NCBI RefSeq assembly: GCF_031199965.1
Contig: NZ_CP133605.1
Location: 3,938,501-4,002,500 of the forward strand
DNA: 64,000 nt
Direction: 5' to 3'
Source of the DNA: Paenibacillus sp. D2_2
GTDB lineage: Bacteria > Bacillota > Bacilli > Paenibacillales > Paenibacillaceae
Positions within the stretch are counted from its first letter, which is position 1. Each line of letters begins with the position of its first letter. The notes beneath the pieces were generated by a model. It was not told the origin of the DNA. It made no database searches and saw nothing but the letters and a program-made list of their open reading frames with translations. Positions 38,460 through 47,191 of this stretch are shown piece after piece. The position numbers and the translations under genes were made by a program.

Positions 38460-39227
38460 ATGCTGCAGATTTGTCATCACACTGAGGGAGTTTCAAAAGC
38501 TGAGGTTTCGTCAAACACATCTCTTCTAACACTATACCCCGTTGAAGGCAGGGATCAAGAAGCACTTCCCTTCGTATTGGTCCTGCCTGGCGGCGGATAC
38601 TATCTGCTTGCTCCGCATGAAGGTGAACCTATTGCCCGCTGGTTCAATGAGCTAGGCATTCATGCGGGCGTTCTTCATTATCAACTTGACCATATTACGC
38701 CTTCGGTCTTGATTCGGGATGTCGAGGATGCCATTCTTTGGATTCGGGAGACTCCTCATGAGTGGAAGGTTAACCCGCAGCAAGTCGGCATGATCGGATT
38801 CTCGGCTGGAGGCCATCTCGCTTCCATCGTTGCCGTTACGGGTACCGTAAAACCGGATCTTCTACTCCTCGGCTATCCGGTGATTACATTCGAGGAACCT
38901 TATGCTCATCAGGGAAGCCGTGAACGTTTCCTTGGTGATAACCCAGGGCCAGATCAAATACAGGCCTTTTCATCCAACCATCAGGCAAATTCAAGCAGCC
39001 CGCCGACCTTTATCTGGACTACCTCCGATGATGCCGTTGTTCCTATGGAAAACAGCATGCTGTTTGTAGGTGCGTTATCTAAGGCAGGCATTCCTTTTGA
39101 ACTTCATGTGTTTGAGGAAGGCCCTCATGGTCTGGGCATGTCCGAAGGGGACCCGCTTTGCCGGCAATGGCTCGGATGCTGCGTCAATTGGCTCCGGCAC
39201 CACCATTTTGTTAGGAAGGACTCTTGA
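38460..39227 (+). CDS. alpha/beta hydrolase, sugar acetyl-esterase type
   Basis: 255 residues. The oxyanion strand reads FVLVLPGGGYYLLAPHEGEP, the nucleophile elbow VGMIGFSAGGHLAS (Ser about residue 119), the acid TSDDAVVP and the His GPHGLG. This is the pattern of acetylxylan-esterase-like (BD-FAE type) hydrolases that deacetylate sugars. No signal peptide, so it likely acts on imported acetylated sugars. Divergent from the YesM-like kinase; preceded by a promoter and cre site. Confidence 0.85.
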   Translation: MLQICHHTEGVSKAEVSSNTSLLTLYPVEGRDQEALPFVLVLPGGGYYLLAPHEGEPIARWFNELGIHAGVLHYQLDHITPSVLIRDVEDAILWIRETPHEWKVNPQQVGMIGFSAGGHLASIVAVTGTVKPDLLLLGYPVITFEEPYAHQGSRERFLGDNPGPDQIQAFSSNHQANSSSPPTFIWTTSDDAVVPMENSMLFVGALSKAGIPFELHVFEEGPHGLGMSEGDPLCRQWLGCCVNWLRHHHFVRKDS

Positions 39228-39867
39228 ATGAATCTATTGCAGCAATCATGCCCTAAATCCTCTATCAACGAATGTATCCGCAGCAATGGAAGTTAAAGAT
39301 TCAAACATTCCTCGGCCGCATTATTTTATCGATTTCTACCCCAGTCCTGCCAGTCAGCGATCTGATGAAGACTATCAAGGATCTCTGTTCGACAAGTATT
39401 GTTGCCCAGGGATTATTTTGAACATCCATATCAACAGCTCCTGCCCTTGGCCGAAAGCGGGACGGGCAGCAATACATGGCCCTCTCATTTAATCCCCAGT
39501 CAGGCGTTAAGTCTAACTGGGGATTTTGATGTTCAACAGGAATTACCTAACTTTTCTGACCCGTGCTCGTTGGTATACAGAACGTCTCTCTTCATCAATG
39601 GACCATGCTATTGTTATTACAGGAGAGGGCTCTCGTCCAAAACAAGGACAGCACCGTCAGACGCAATCATGCGTTTTCGGATCTGTTATGCTAGGCTGCT
39701 CGAGCTATTCGCTTGGCGAACTGGAGATCGAATAATATCTCACTTTAAGCGGCGGCAGCAGCTCCCAAATCGTTCCAACGACAATTCGCAAGCTGCATAA
39801 GTGAATGACAAACAGGAAAACCTAAATCCGGAAACTTCATTAACTAACGGATCTAGGAGGTTGGCAA
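39228..39867. other. relic region with gene fragments
   Basis: No intact gene. + strand frames carry pieces such as NIPRPHYFIDFYPSPASQRS and DEDYQGSLFDKY, then in another frame LPRDYFEHPYQQLLPLAESG, apparently the frameshifted end of a lost protein reaching about 39490. A second stretch (39526-39735) has no recognised content. Confidence 0.35.
39491..39526. terminator. terminator hairpin
   Basis: AATCCCCAGT, loop, ACTGGGGATTTT after the broken gene; stem of 9-10 bp followed by T residues on the + strand. Confidence 0.6.
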
Positions 39868-40587
39868 ATGGCAAAGTTTTTAGTTTTAACAATATTATTA
39901 TTGGTGGCAGGCTGTTCGTCCCATAACAATATGATGCAAAATCAAGTGACTCCTAAGCAAAAACAAATTTCAACTCATGATCATGCTGCTGCACCAAACT
40001 CTATCCTCACACAGGCATCATCAACAGCAACAACTTGGCAAAAGAGATCATCTATTACAACAAAAGAAGCACAAAATGGAATTCCATCGGATTTGTTGGA
40101 TCTGATTCGAACACCGAATGGAAATCCAGCAAACCAGGCACCTGCAAGAAATCCTGAAAATAAGGAGCCAGCAGGTTCAACAGAACAAGTACAGGAAGGT
40201 AAAAAAGATACTACAGATAAATCTGATTTCGAGCAGCAGGTTTTGGATCTGGTCAATCAAGAAAGGGCCAAAACAGGATTAAGTTCCTTGAGTAGAAATG
40301 AAGAATTGTCAAATATGGCTATGGTCAAGGCACAGGACATGTACAACAACAATTACTTTGATCATAATTCTCCAACACATGGATCCCCTTTCGATATGAT
40401 GAAGGAATTCGGAATCACATACAATACCGCTGGAGAAAACATCGCAAAAGGGCAAACCACCCCTACCCAGGTAATGAAGGAGTGGATGAATAGCCCTGGC
40501 CACAAAGCAAATATACTGAATAATAGTTATACTAATATCGGTATTGCTTATTATAACAACACATGGGTCCAGGAATTTACTGGATAG
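39868..40587 (+). CDS. CAP/SCP-domain lipoprotein (YkwD-like)
   Basis: 239 residues. Lipoprotein signal AKFLVLTILLLVAGCSS (lipobox VAGC), a ~90-residue low-complexity linker rich in Q, T, N, then the CAP domain: FEQQVLDLVNQERAKTGLSS, NNNYFDHNSPTHGSPF, TAGENIAKGQTTP and WMNSPGHKANILNNSYTNIG with the conserved His and Glu residues. Exported and membrane-anchored; function of bacterial CAP proteins is poorly known. ATG follows AGGAGG. Confidence 0.85.
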   Translation: MAKFLVLTILLLVAGCSSHNNMMQNQVTPKQKQISTHDHAAAPNSILTQASSTATTWQKRSSITTKEAQNGIPSDLLDLIRTPNGNPANQAPARNPENKEPAGSTEQVQEGKKDTTDKSDFEQQVLDLVNQERAKTGLSSLSRNEELSNMAMVKAQDMYNNNYFDHNSPTHGSPFDMMKEFGITYNTAGENIAKGQTTPTQVMKEWMNSPGHKANILNNSYTNIGIAYYNNTWVQEFTG

Positions 40588-40713
40588 CGCCCTTCATCTC
40601 TCAACAATAAAGTATCAAAAACCCGCAATATGGTATTATCCCCTTCAAGTAGACACTCAAAAAAACCTCCATGTTAAGATGGAGGTTGGAGTGACACTTG
40701 GAGGGGATATTTT

Positions 40714-41049
40714 ATGGCTAGAAAGGGACAAACATTCAACACATATACTGAAGAATTCAAATTAAAGGCAGTCCAAGCTTATTTGAAAGGCTCTGCAAGT
40801 TACAAGGTAGTGGCCGAACGAGAGGGAATTCGTAATTGTTCGCAGCTAAAGGTTTGGGTGAAGAAGTGGAAAAACGGTGAGTCACTTGGTAAGAGTAAAG
40901 GTGAAGTAAATCCACTGAAGGGACGTCCACGTACGTCGTTTGGAAGTGTCGAAGAAGAGCGAGATTACCTGAAAGCACAGGTAGATTATTTAAAAAAGCG
41001 GTATCCAAATCTAGTAAAGGAGAAGCCCCAGCCAGCAAGAGAACTATAA
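40714..41049 (+). CDS. IS3-family transposase OrfA
   Basis: 111 residues: helix-turn-helix domain (TYTEEFKLKAVQAYLKGSAS, YKVVAEREGI) followed by a leucine-zipper-like coil (EEERDYLKAQVDYLKKRYP). A slippery A6G heptamer at 40992-40998 would shift ribosomes to the -1 frame, giving KKAVSKSSKGEAPASKRTI and joining OrfB, as in the IS150 group. Confidence 0.88.
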   Translation: MARKGQTFNTYTEEFKLKAVQAYLKGSASYKVVAEREGIRNCSQLKVWVKKWKNGESLGKSKGEVNPLKGRPRTSFGSVEEERDYLKAQVDYLKKRYPNLVKEKPQPAREL

Positions 41050-41053
41050 AATA

Positions 41054-41889
41054 GTGGAAGAACTACGCGGCTCTCACGGCATTACACGTTTGCTAACCAT
41101 TGCAGGAATACCAAGAGCCAGTTATTACAAATGGCGAGCCACAAACCCTGAGCGTGAGGCAAGGCGAGACAAGGATCATGGAATTAAAGAACATATGATG
41201 GCTATCCATTTTGCACACCCAGAGTTTGGCTACCCGCGCATGATGACCGCCTTATGGGAAGCCGGTTACAAGGTGAATCATAAAAAAGTATCGAGGATCA
41301 TGAGTGAATTATCGATCCAATCGGTGATACGGAGAAAGCGAAAACAGTCCAATTATACGCCTTCTGTTGTCTATCCCAATCGCTTAAAGCGCCAATTCCA
41401 TGCTACAGCACCGCAGCAAAAAATGGTCACTGACATTACCTATATTTCCGACGGAAAGAAATTTTATTATTTATCCGTCATCCAAGATTTATTTAACAAC
41501 GAGATTGTCGCCTGGAATTTGTCAGAACGTAACGATGTTGAACTCGTACTAGATACAGTAAAAGAATGGGCAAAGAAAGAGACGTTTCGGAAGCCGTGCT
41601 CCATTCGGATCAGGGCTTCCAATACACGTCTCAGGCATACAACACGCAATTAGAAGCACTCGGCGTTAAAGGCAGCCACTCTCGCAAAGCAACCTGCCTG
41701 GATAACGCATGCATCGAATCCTTCTTTTCGCATCTCAAAACAGAGAAGCTGTATATTAAACAGTGTAGATCAGGAGCAGAAATTCAGCAAGCAGTAGAAG
41801 ATTATATTTATTTCTACAACTATCACCGTTTTCAAGCCAAATTGAAACAACGCGCACCGATTGAGTACCGGTGCGCGCTAGCAGCTTAG
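41054..41889 (+). pseudogene. IS3-family transposase OrfB, frameshifted
   Basis: The rve/DDE integrase core: ATAPQQKMVTDITYISDGKK (first Asp), AVLHSDQGFQYTSQAYN (second Asp), CLDNACIESFFSHLKTE (Glu). The frame breaks near 41595, where one base seems missing, between the first and second Asp. If real, this copy cannot make active transposase; if a sequence error, the element is complete. Confidence 0.85.
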
Positions 41890-42024
41890 CTTTTTTTATA
41901 TGTCTACTTGACAGGGGTATGACCAATATGTCGGGTTTTTGATACTTACAAATCCTGCATACGCCACCAGTTATTTCGTGTCATCGCACTGACTCGATTT
42001 ATTAATCTCATCCATCTTCATCGC

Positions 42025-42069
42025 GGATCGAGGGGCGATAGTCCAGATGTCTGAATATGATGTTATCTG
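42025..42069. repeat. attC-like right half-site
   Basis: GCGGATCGAGGGGCGATAGT, then CTGAATATGATGTTATCTG: right part of an element with no left arm, 78 bp beyond the insertion sequence. Confidence 0.6.
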
Positions 42070-42097
42070 AAATATGATTCCTTGGGTTCTTAACTTC

Positions 42098-42147
42098 GGC
42101 CAGACCAAGGAGCGTCAGCTCCGCAGCTTGAATACGGTGTTACTGTT
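42098..42147. repeat. attC-like right half-site
   Basis: GGCCAGACCAAGGAGCGTCA, GCTCCGCAGCTTGAATACGG and TGTTACT: a second right half directly following the first, immediately downstream of the APH-like gene. Confidence 0.65.
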
Positions 42148-42163
42148 ATCATCTACTTTCCTG

Positions 42164-43105
42164 TTATACTAACGCAATTCCTAAGTACGTTTTCTGGTTT
42201 ATTATTGTTTGTTGCATTTTTTCTAAATATTTAAGCTGTTGTTTATTCAACTGATCTTTTTGTGAAAATTGATTATGATAAACAAATGAGTACAGATACC
42301 TAAAATTAATAAAAAAATCAACGTGTTTCAATATTCCATTCACTGAATTTCCAATTGAGTATCCTTCAATAAATGATTTGAAAAATAAGGAGGCGAACTG
42401 ATCCCGCTCATCTCTATCTTTAATCGTTTGTGAAGCATGATAGATAGCGATAGCAATATCATATGCAAACCAATTAAATTCACTGTCTCCAAAATCAATA
42501 TATGTAATTTCACCTTTATCACATAGAAAATTATGGTGATGTAAGTCTCCATGTATGATTCCATATAATTCTTTAGAATTGCTCATTGATTTAAACTCTT
42601 CAAGATAGTTCTCCCATTTCTCTTTAATCCTAAAATCTAAAGAGTCCATATTCATCTGATAAATCTTATGCTCATTCCATTCTGGTCGTTTGTACTTACC
42701 TTTGTACATCTTGGATAAGGAATGCATCGTCCCCATCCCTCTACCCCATTGCTTAAATAATTTTTCGTTCCAATCTTCACTATTAATATCAATATGATTT
42801 CCCTTAACTTTCTTGTATGCAACATAAAATAAATTTTCTGTTAAAATATTAATATATGATTCTCCGTTTTGAATTATAGGAATCGTTACATTTACTCCAT
42901 TTTCTTTGAGAAATTTAGTCCATTCGATTTCAGACAAAATTTGCTCCTCTGTATCAAACTCTCTATTAAAGATCTTAATAATAATTGGTACTTCGTTTGA
43001 AATTTCGTAAACATTATCAAAATATCCACCGAGTACACGAATTTTTGATTCGTGACAGTTCAATAAAGTAAGTAATCGATTCAAAACAGATTTATCAACC
43101 TTCAT
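42164..43105 (-). CDS. APH-family phosphotransferase
   Basis: 313 residues from the ATG at 43105 (AAGGAGGGA upstream). The catalytic loop is LYGIIHGDLHHHNFLCD (HGDxxxxN), followed by EITYIDFGDSEFNWFAYDIA (metal-binding DFGD). N-lobe Lys is in EVPIIIKIFNRE. This is the aminoglycoside phosphotransferase/choline kinase-like fold; closest in pattern to Ser kinases of the RdoA/APH group. Substrate unknown. First cassette gene of the well-preserved array segment. Confidence 0.8.
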   Translation of the reverse strand: MKVDKSVLNRLLTLLNCHESKIRVLGGYFDNVYEISNEVPIIIKIFNREFDTEEQILSEIEWTKFLKENGVNVTIPIIQNGESYINILTENLFYVAYKKVKGNHIDINSEDWNEKLFKQWGRGMGTMHSLSKMYKGKYKRPEWNEHKIYQMNMDSLDFRIKEKWENYLEEFKSMSNSKELYGIIHGDLHHHNFLCDKGEITYIDFGDSEFNWFAYDIAIAIYHASQTIKDRDERDQFASLFFKSFIEGYSIGNSVNGILKHVDFFINFRYLYSFVYHNQFSQKDQLNKQQLKYLEKMQQTIINQKTYLGIALV

Positions 43106-43137
43106 TGGGTCCCTCCTTACAATCTTACATAAGATTT

Positions 43138-43261
43138 CAGCTAACGTTCTTGTGTTCACATACCCGAGAACCATAAGGCGTTGCGCGCTGGGTCCGATGG
43201 ACTTAGCCAGTGCAGAGTTATCTGCCTGATCCCATTACTCCGAAATGCGAACAGTTATCTT
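43138..43261. repeat. attC-like element (type II core), right arm eroded
   Basis: CAGCTAACGTTCTTGTGTTC on the left; inner TACCCGAGAACCATAAGGCG and GGTCCGATGGACTTAGCCAG; right end GCGAACAGTTATCT. Lies between the APH-like gene and the next cassette. Confidence 0.8.
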
Positions 43262-43267
43262 TTCTTG

Positions 43268-43705
43268 TTAATTGGAATTGATGTTTAATACCTCATCTGG
43301 TTCGTTCTGACTACGATATACAAACTCAAGATCTGTGGATTCAGCATTGTGAAAAAGTTCAAATAGTTTTGTGTCTTGATTTATTAAATACTTTGCTTCC
43401 TCCCATTGTTGAGCAACGACTACCATTGGTTTAGTTCCGTGGTACAAAATCCACGTTGCTTTTCCTCCATATACATTAGGTAAATAGTTTATTTGTTTAA
43501 TCTTGTATATCAAATCTTTGAAGCTAGCTGTATCAGAGATATTTAGTTTTGCTGGATTGGGAGCCATACAATCATCACCCATGCAAACACTACTACGTTC
43601 AAACCTTATAATCACTACAAATCCTCCTGTTTTGTTCCTTTTAGGCATTACTTCTTTTGAGTAACTTATATGTGGACCAACAAAAGGAATAATTGTTACT
43701 CTCAC
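43268..43705 (-). CDS. hypothetical protein
   Basis: 145 residues starting at GTG 43705 (GAGGAAG about 13 nt upstream); an ATG at 43648 is an alternative. It has CMGDDCMAPN near residue 41, a possible metal or disulfide pair, and a long alpha/beta part (GGKATWILYHGTKPMVVVAQ). Not recognised. It lies only 38 bp downstream of the 2H phosphoesterase gene with no attC-like site between, so the two probably form one two-gene cassette. Confidence 0.55.
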   Translation of the reverse strand: MRVTIIPFVGPHISYSKEVMPKRNKTGGFVVIIRFERSSVCMGDDCMAPNPAKLNISDTASFKDLIYKIKQINYLPNVYGGKATWILYHGTKPMVVVAQQWEEAKYLINQDTKLFELFHNAESTDLEFVYRSQNEPDEVLNINSN

Positions 43706-43743
43706 ATCAATGTATGATGCTTCCTCGATTATTCTACATTACC

Positions 43744-44313
43744 TTATAAAAGTCTCTTACTAAAGATCGTTTCCACTCTTTTGTTATTATTATCTTGAAT
43801 CAGCAATTTAATAAATGATATTTCTTGAACTTCAGCTCGAATCATCTCTAGTCTGTTCGTACTGTACTGTAATGCTTCTAATAATTTCTGATTAGTTAAA
43901 CGGTTTGCAATTGTACAATGGGGTATCCATCTTTCAGGGTAGTACAAAGAATTGGAGAAAACACTATACTGCTTGAAGTGGTTATGATGATTGAAGTGTA
44001 ATTCTATTAATTCCCTTGTTGGATTCGGAGATAAAAACAAAGCTCCACTATTTATAAACGTCCCAAACATGCTAAATGTTAGATATATCCTTGTTGCTGA
44101 CTCATAGTACTGTTCAAACAATTCCTTATAATGAGCCTCTTCCAAGTCCGAATAATCTGCCAAAGTAATATGCGGTTTTCTATTCTGAATCTCGTAGGCA
44201 TAGTTAGATATGCCGTTATCACTCAATTCCTTCCATAAATTATTGATTATATACTCTGTGTTTGAGTCAAAATGAAGTACTACCCCATACAAAATAGAAT
44301 CACTACTTTCCAC
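43744..44313 (-). CDS. 2H phosphoesterase / RNA ligase-like protein
   Basis: 189 residues with both catalytic HxT/S motifs: RKPHITLADYSD near residue 47 and RWIPHCTIANRLT near residue 128. These mark the 2H phosphoesterase (2'-5' RNA ligase-like) superfamily, which acts on 2',3'-cyclic or ADP-ribose phosphates. Start is a GTG at 44313 without a clear ribosome binding site. Upstream is a complete attC-like element. Confidence 0.8.
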   Translation of the reverse strand: MESSDSILYGVVLHFDSNTEYIINNLWKELSDNGISNYAYEIQNRKPHITLADYSDLEEAHYKELFEQYYESATRIYLTFSMFGTFINSGALFLSPNPTRELIELHFNHHNHFKQYSVFSNSLYYPERWIPHCTIANRLTNQKLLEALQYSTNRLEMIRAEVQEISFIKLLIQDNNNKRVETIFSKRLL

Positions 44314-44365
44314 TCAATAGTTTTTAATGATTTGACATAGGGGTTAAACACATTGCATTGATATC

Positions 44366-44509
44366 ATCTAACGTTTGTATGTTCCCGACGCCAAGACCCT
44401 TAGATGTAAATCTTAGGGTCGCAGGTGTTTCTGCCTGAATCCTCTTCTCTGAAAAACCTCGGGTAAACCAAGGGGTGTTAGCCCAGCAGCGGGAACGCGG
44501 TATTATATG
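44366..44509. repeat. attC-like element, complete
   Basis: Left arm CATCTAACGTTTGTATGTTC then CCGACG; right arm GCAGCGGGAACGCGGTATTA. The arms pair through GTTCCCG/CGGGAAC, unlike the usual TTCACG/CGTGAA: a compensated change. Inner stem AAGACCCTTAGAT/ATCTTAGGGTC. Confidence 0.88.
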
Positions 44510-44593
44510 AAGGTGATGACTTCCTCGATATACATTCAAGTCAACAATTCTTATTAATTTTTTTTAACTAATCTCTTAAAAACTTTAAATGAA

Positions 44594-44857
44594 TTAAATT
44601 TTCTTTGGTCCTTCATAAATATCGTTTTTATTTGGTTTTCTTACGAATTGAATACATCTCTCTTCACATGCACCAAATTTAAGAAAATTCGATTGTCCTT
44701 GTCTCAATGAGACTTCATTGGCTCCACCTGCATAATCGGGATCATCAAATTCAACTCCATCATCTTCCCAAAAACAAATTTTACAGATTTCATATGTTCC
44801 AGGTGGTTCTTCATCAAGTGTTTTGTACCCACAACAGGGACAAGCAAATCTAGTCAT
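44594..44857 (-). CDS. CPCC-type cysteine-rich protein
   Basis: 87 residues from the ATG at 44857 (AAAGGA upstream). RFACPCCGYKTLDEEPPGTY and EICKICFWEDDGVE form the conserved Cys motif of the CPCC family, probably binding zinc, followed by DPDYAGGANEVSLRQGQSNF. Families of this sort often occur in polymorphic-toxin immunity and cassette contexts. Molecular role unknown. Confidence 0.8.
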   Translation of the reverse strand: MTRFACPCCGYKTLDEEPPGTYEICKICFWEDDGVEFDDPDYAGGANEVSLRQGQSNFLKFGACEERCIQFVRKPNKNDIYEGPKKI

Positions 44858-44890
44858 TAAATCATGTCCTTTCAAGAAATTCGCACTTTC

Positions 44891-45035
44891 ATATAACGTT
44901 CTTTTATTCACGAAACGCCCCAGCCTTAGATAGCTCTTATCTCAGGCTGGGGCGTTTGTTGTCTAAGCTTCTTCCATGATTATACATCTCACAACCGAGG
45001 GGCGATAGCCCTGATGCGTGAATACGATGTTATCG
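44891..45035. repeat. attC-like element, complete (type I)
   Basis: Left arm ATATAACGTTCTTTTATTCA, inner stem GCCCCAGCCTTAGATAGC with mirror TATCTCAGGCTGGGGC, then GGGGCGATAGCCCTG and right arm GCGTGAATACGATGTTATC. Confidence 0.9.
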
Positions 45036-45086
45036 CATGTCGGGCTATCTCCGAAATTTTTTCTACCAATCATTCATTTTAACTAC

Positions 45087-45467
45087 TTATTGTTTCTTAC
45101 CGACAGCAATCCATCTTCTATCAATATCTTCAAATACAAATTCCTTATTGTTATAATCCGTTATTAATAAAGGTCGTACGATCCTTACGCCTAACTCACT
45201 CAAACTCCTCTCCATTTCCTCTTGATTATCTGTAATTAAATATGCATCATATCCGTAGCCATGTATTTCTCGATTAGGTACTATATTTTCTTGATTTGAA
45301 CTTGTTAAAACTATCTCTATTTGATCCCTATACAAACAAATATGTGGTTCAATTGATTCAAGATAACTTTCTGCTCTAAAGCCAATACGTTCATAGAATT
45401 CTGCTGTCTTCTTCATATCAGAACTTGGGAAAATCTGAAGCAAATTCGTAAACCCTCTTGTAACCAT
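45087..45467 (-). CDS. VOC-family (glyoxalase/bleomycin-resistance-like) protein
   Basis: About 126 residues; ATG at 45467 is best placed for AAGAAGGG, with an earlier ATG at 45476. FTNLLQIFPSSDMKKTAEFY and ERIGFRAE give the first VOC half; EFVFEDIDRRWIAVG the second. Similar proteins bind bleomycin-type antibiotics or act as lyases; the role here is not known. Bounded by complete attC-like elements. Confidence 0.78.
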   Translation of the reverse strand: MVTRGFTNLLQIFPSSDMKKTAEFYERIGFRAESYLESIEPHICLYRDQIEIVLTSSNQENIVPNREIHGYGYDAYLITDNQEEMERSLSELGVRIVRPLLITDYNNKEFVFEDIDRRWIAVGKKQ

Positions 45468-45563
45468 AAATCTCATCCCTTCTTGTAAACTTCAATTCTA
45501 AAACATCATCCAAGTTATAGAATTACTTTATTCTGGGTTTGTTATTGTTTGGCCCGAATTTTC

Positions 45564-45727
45564 CTATAACGTTCTTCTATCTACGAGCCCGAGAGTCATA
45601 AGGGAGCCTAGCGACCAGGTTCGACGGACTTAGCCTCGCAGGGTTGTTCGCTGATTCAACTTCTTTACTTATCCATCCTGCGAACCAAGGGGCGAATGCC
45701 CCGCAGCGTTAGATACGGTGTTATAAG
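45564..45727. repeat. attC-like element, complete (type II)
   Basis: Left arm CTATAACGTTCTTCTATCTA then CGAGCC; right arm GCAGCGTTAGATACGGTGTT. Pairing ATCTACG/CGTTAGAT carries a compensated change and a bulge. Inner: GAGAGTCATAAGGGAGCCTA, GACGGACTTAGCCTCG. Confidence 0.88.
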
Positions 45728-45746
45728 ATGTGTGCCTTCTTCGAAA

Positions 45747-46255
45747 CTACTCTCGTATTACTTTGTAATAGTACGGTCCACACATTGATTCGTGGGTATG
45801 TACATAAGTCCAAGTGAAGTCTCTATCAAAAATAAATATGTCTTGTTCAGAATCAAAATCCTCAGCCACTACATCATTTGCATTTTTATATAACCTTACA
45901 TAAGGAGAGTCTTGATACATCACATATATTTCACTTTTAGTTATTTCATTAAATTCTTTTCTTGCTTTTTCTTTTATTGAACAGACTTGTTTTTCATAAC
46001 TGAAAATATGCCACCTGTATTGATTATAATAAATAGACTCTTTTCTTCTTCGCTAATATTCTTTGCGAATGTACGATCCCATAAATTAATAATGTCTTGC
46101 GATTCTTCAAATAATTCTGAAATGATAATACCCTTCTTAGTTAAATTCATCTGAAATAGATATTTCTTTTGAATCCCTTCAACGTACCAATAAACTTTAT
46201 TTAACTCTTCTTCTGGCAAATTCTCTAGGATTCGATTAATTTCATCTTTAATCAT
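45747..46255 (-). pseudogene. DUF4275-like protein, frameshifted
   Basis: ATG at 46255 (CGGAGG upstream) gives KDEINRILENLPEEELNKVY; after GGIFS, near 45998, the frame moves by one base and continues YEKQVCSIKEKARKEFNEIT to GPYYYKVIRE at 45747. The joined product is about 169 residues; its HIFSYEK-like centre resembles DUF4275 proteins, though this is from memory of the family. Cassette gene between two complete elements. Confidence 0.6.
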
Positions 46256-46319
46256 AAATACCTCCGTTGATTTAGTGTTTCCTATGTGTCTTTTGCTTTT
46301 TATCGAAGTTCAGCAATTT

Positions 46320-46464
46320 CTTATAACGTTGTTGTGCTCACGACGCAACCCGGCCTTAGATAACTCTTATCTTAGGCCAAGTCGTGTGTTGTCTGAGCTT
46401 CTTCCTAGATTTGTTCATCTGACAACCAAGGGCTTAGCCCGCAGCGTAGATACGGTGTTATGTG
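46320..46464. repeat. attC-like element, complete (type I)
   Basis: Left arm CTTATAACGTTGTTGTGCTC then ACGACG; right arm GCAGCGTAGATACGGTGTTA. Inner stem GGCCTTAGATAACTC with TATCTTAGGCC. Confidence 0.88.
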
Positions 46465-46509
46465 ATGGACCGGCCATCTTTGAATTAACATCAAGAAGCT
46501 AAAACCAAA

Positions 46510-46968
46510 CTATCTATATACTCCCGTTCTCTTATTAACAAAATCATTAAATGCATCATTATGTTGTTGATTAAATAATTCAGGCACTTCATCTTTATTA
46601 AAAAATTTAAGTTCTATACTTTCTTCATTCTCCTTAATTATTTCTCCACCAGAAATATTCCCTTTATAGACAAATGCAATTGTTTGCGATTGATCTCCAT
46701 TGGGATATTCATCAAAGTATTTACTATAAATTCCAATTAGTTCTTCGATATTAATTCTTAATCCTGTTTCTTCTTCAACTTCCCTTTTTGCCGTTTCATC
46801 TGCGGATTCACCAATCTCCATAGCCCCACCTGGAAATCCCCATGCATCTTTATCTCTCCTTCGCTGCAATAAAATTTGTCCTTCTTCATTAGTTATTATT
46901 GCCCCAGCAAAATTAAGAATTATCATTTCGCTACCAACCTTGCTTCTAATCCACTTTATATAATCCAT
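46510..46968 (-). CDS. Nudix hydrolase
   Basis: 152 residues. WGFPGGAMEIGESADETAKR plus EVEEETGLRI is a complete Nudix box. ATG follows AGAGGGGA. The strand LNFAGAIITNEEGQILLQRR opens the fold. Substrate unproven; many such cassette Nudix enzymes act on modified nucleotides. Confidence 0.88.
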   Translation of the reverse strand: MDYIKWIRSKVGSEMIILNFAGAIITNEEGQILLQRRRDKDAWGFPGGAMEIGESADETAKREVEEETGLRINIEELIGIYSKYFDEYPNGDQSQTIAFVYKGNISGGEIIKENEESIELKFFNKDEVPELFNQQHNDAFNDFVNKRTGVYR

Positions 46969-47025
46969 CGTTTTCCCCTCTTTATGAAAAGACTAAATGA
47001 TTTCAAATATCTTTTGCTAGTCTTT

Positions 47026-47191
47026 CAGTTAACGTTCTCGTATTCACGACGTCCCACCACCTTAAGCCACGAAGTAGTGGCCGCGACGCGGTTAGGTGGT
47101 GCGGGTGTGTCAGGCTGAATATTCTACCCTACCTATTGCTACGGTCCGGACCGAGAGTCGAATGGACCGTAGCGTGTATACAGTGTTAGCT
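47026..47191. repeat. attC-like element, complete (type II)
   Basis: Left arm CAGTTAACGTTCTCGTATTC then ACGACG; right arm GTAGCGTGTATACAGTGTTA then GCT. Inner part has CCACCACCTTAAGCC, TTAGGTGGTG and GGTCCGGACC. The kinase gene's TAA stop lies within the right terminal box. Confidence 0.9.

Larger units (their letters stand above)
40610..41947 (+). mobile_element. IS3-family (IS150-group) insertion sequence
   Basis: About 1.34 kb. The ends are inverted repeats: AAGTATCAAAAACCCG begins the left end, and the same string read on the other strand ends the right end; similarity continues for roughly 55 bp with mismatches. It contains overlapping orfA and orfB. No clear target duplication could be read at either side. 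It lies between the CAP gene and the resumption of the cassette array. Confidence 0.85.

Noticed and set aside
44324..44539. Open frame of 71 codons on the minus strand
   Set aside because: It lies almost wholly within the attC-like element at 44366-44509 and has no ribosome binding site.
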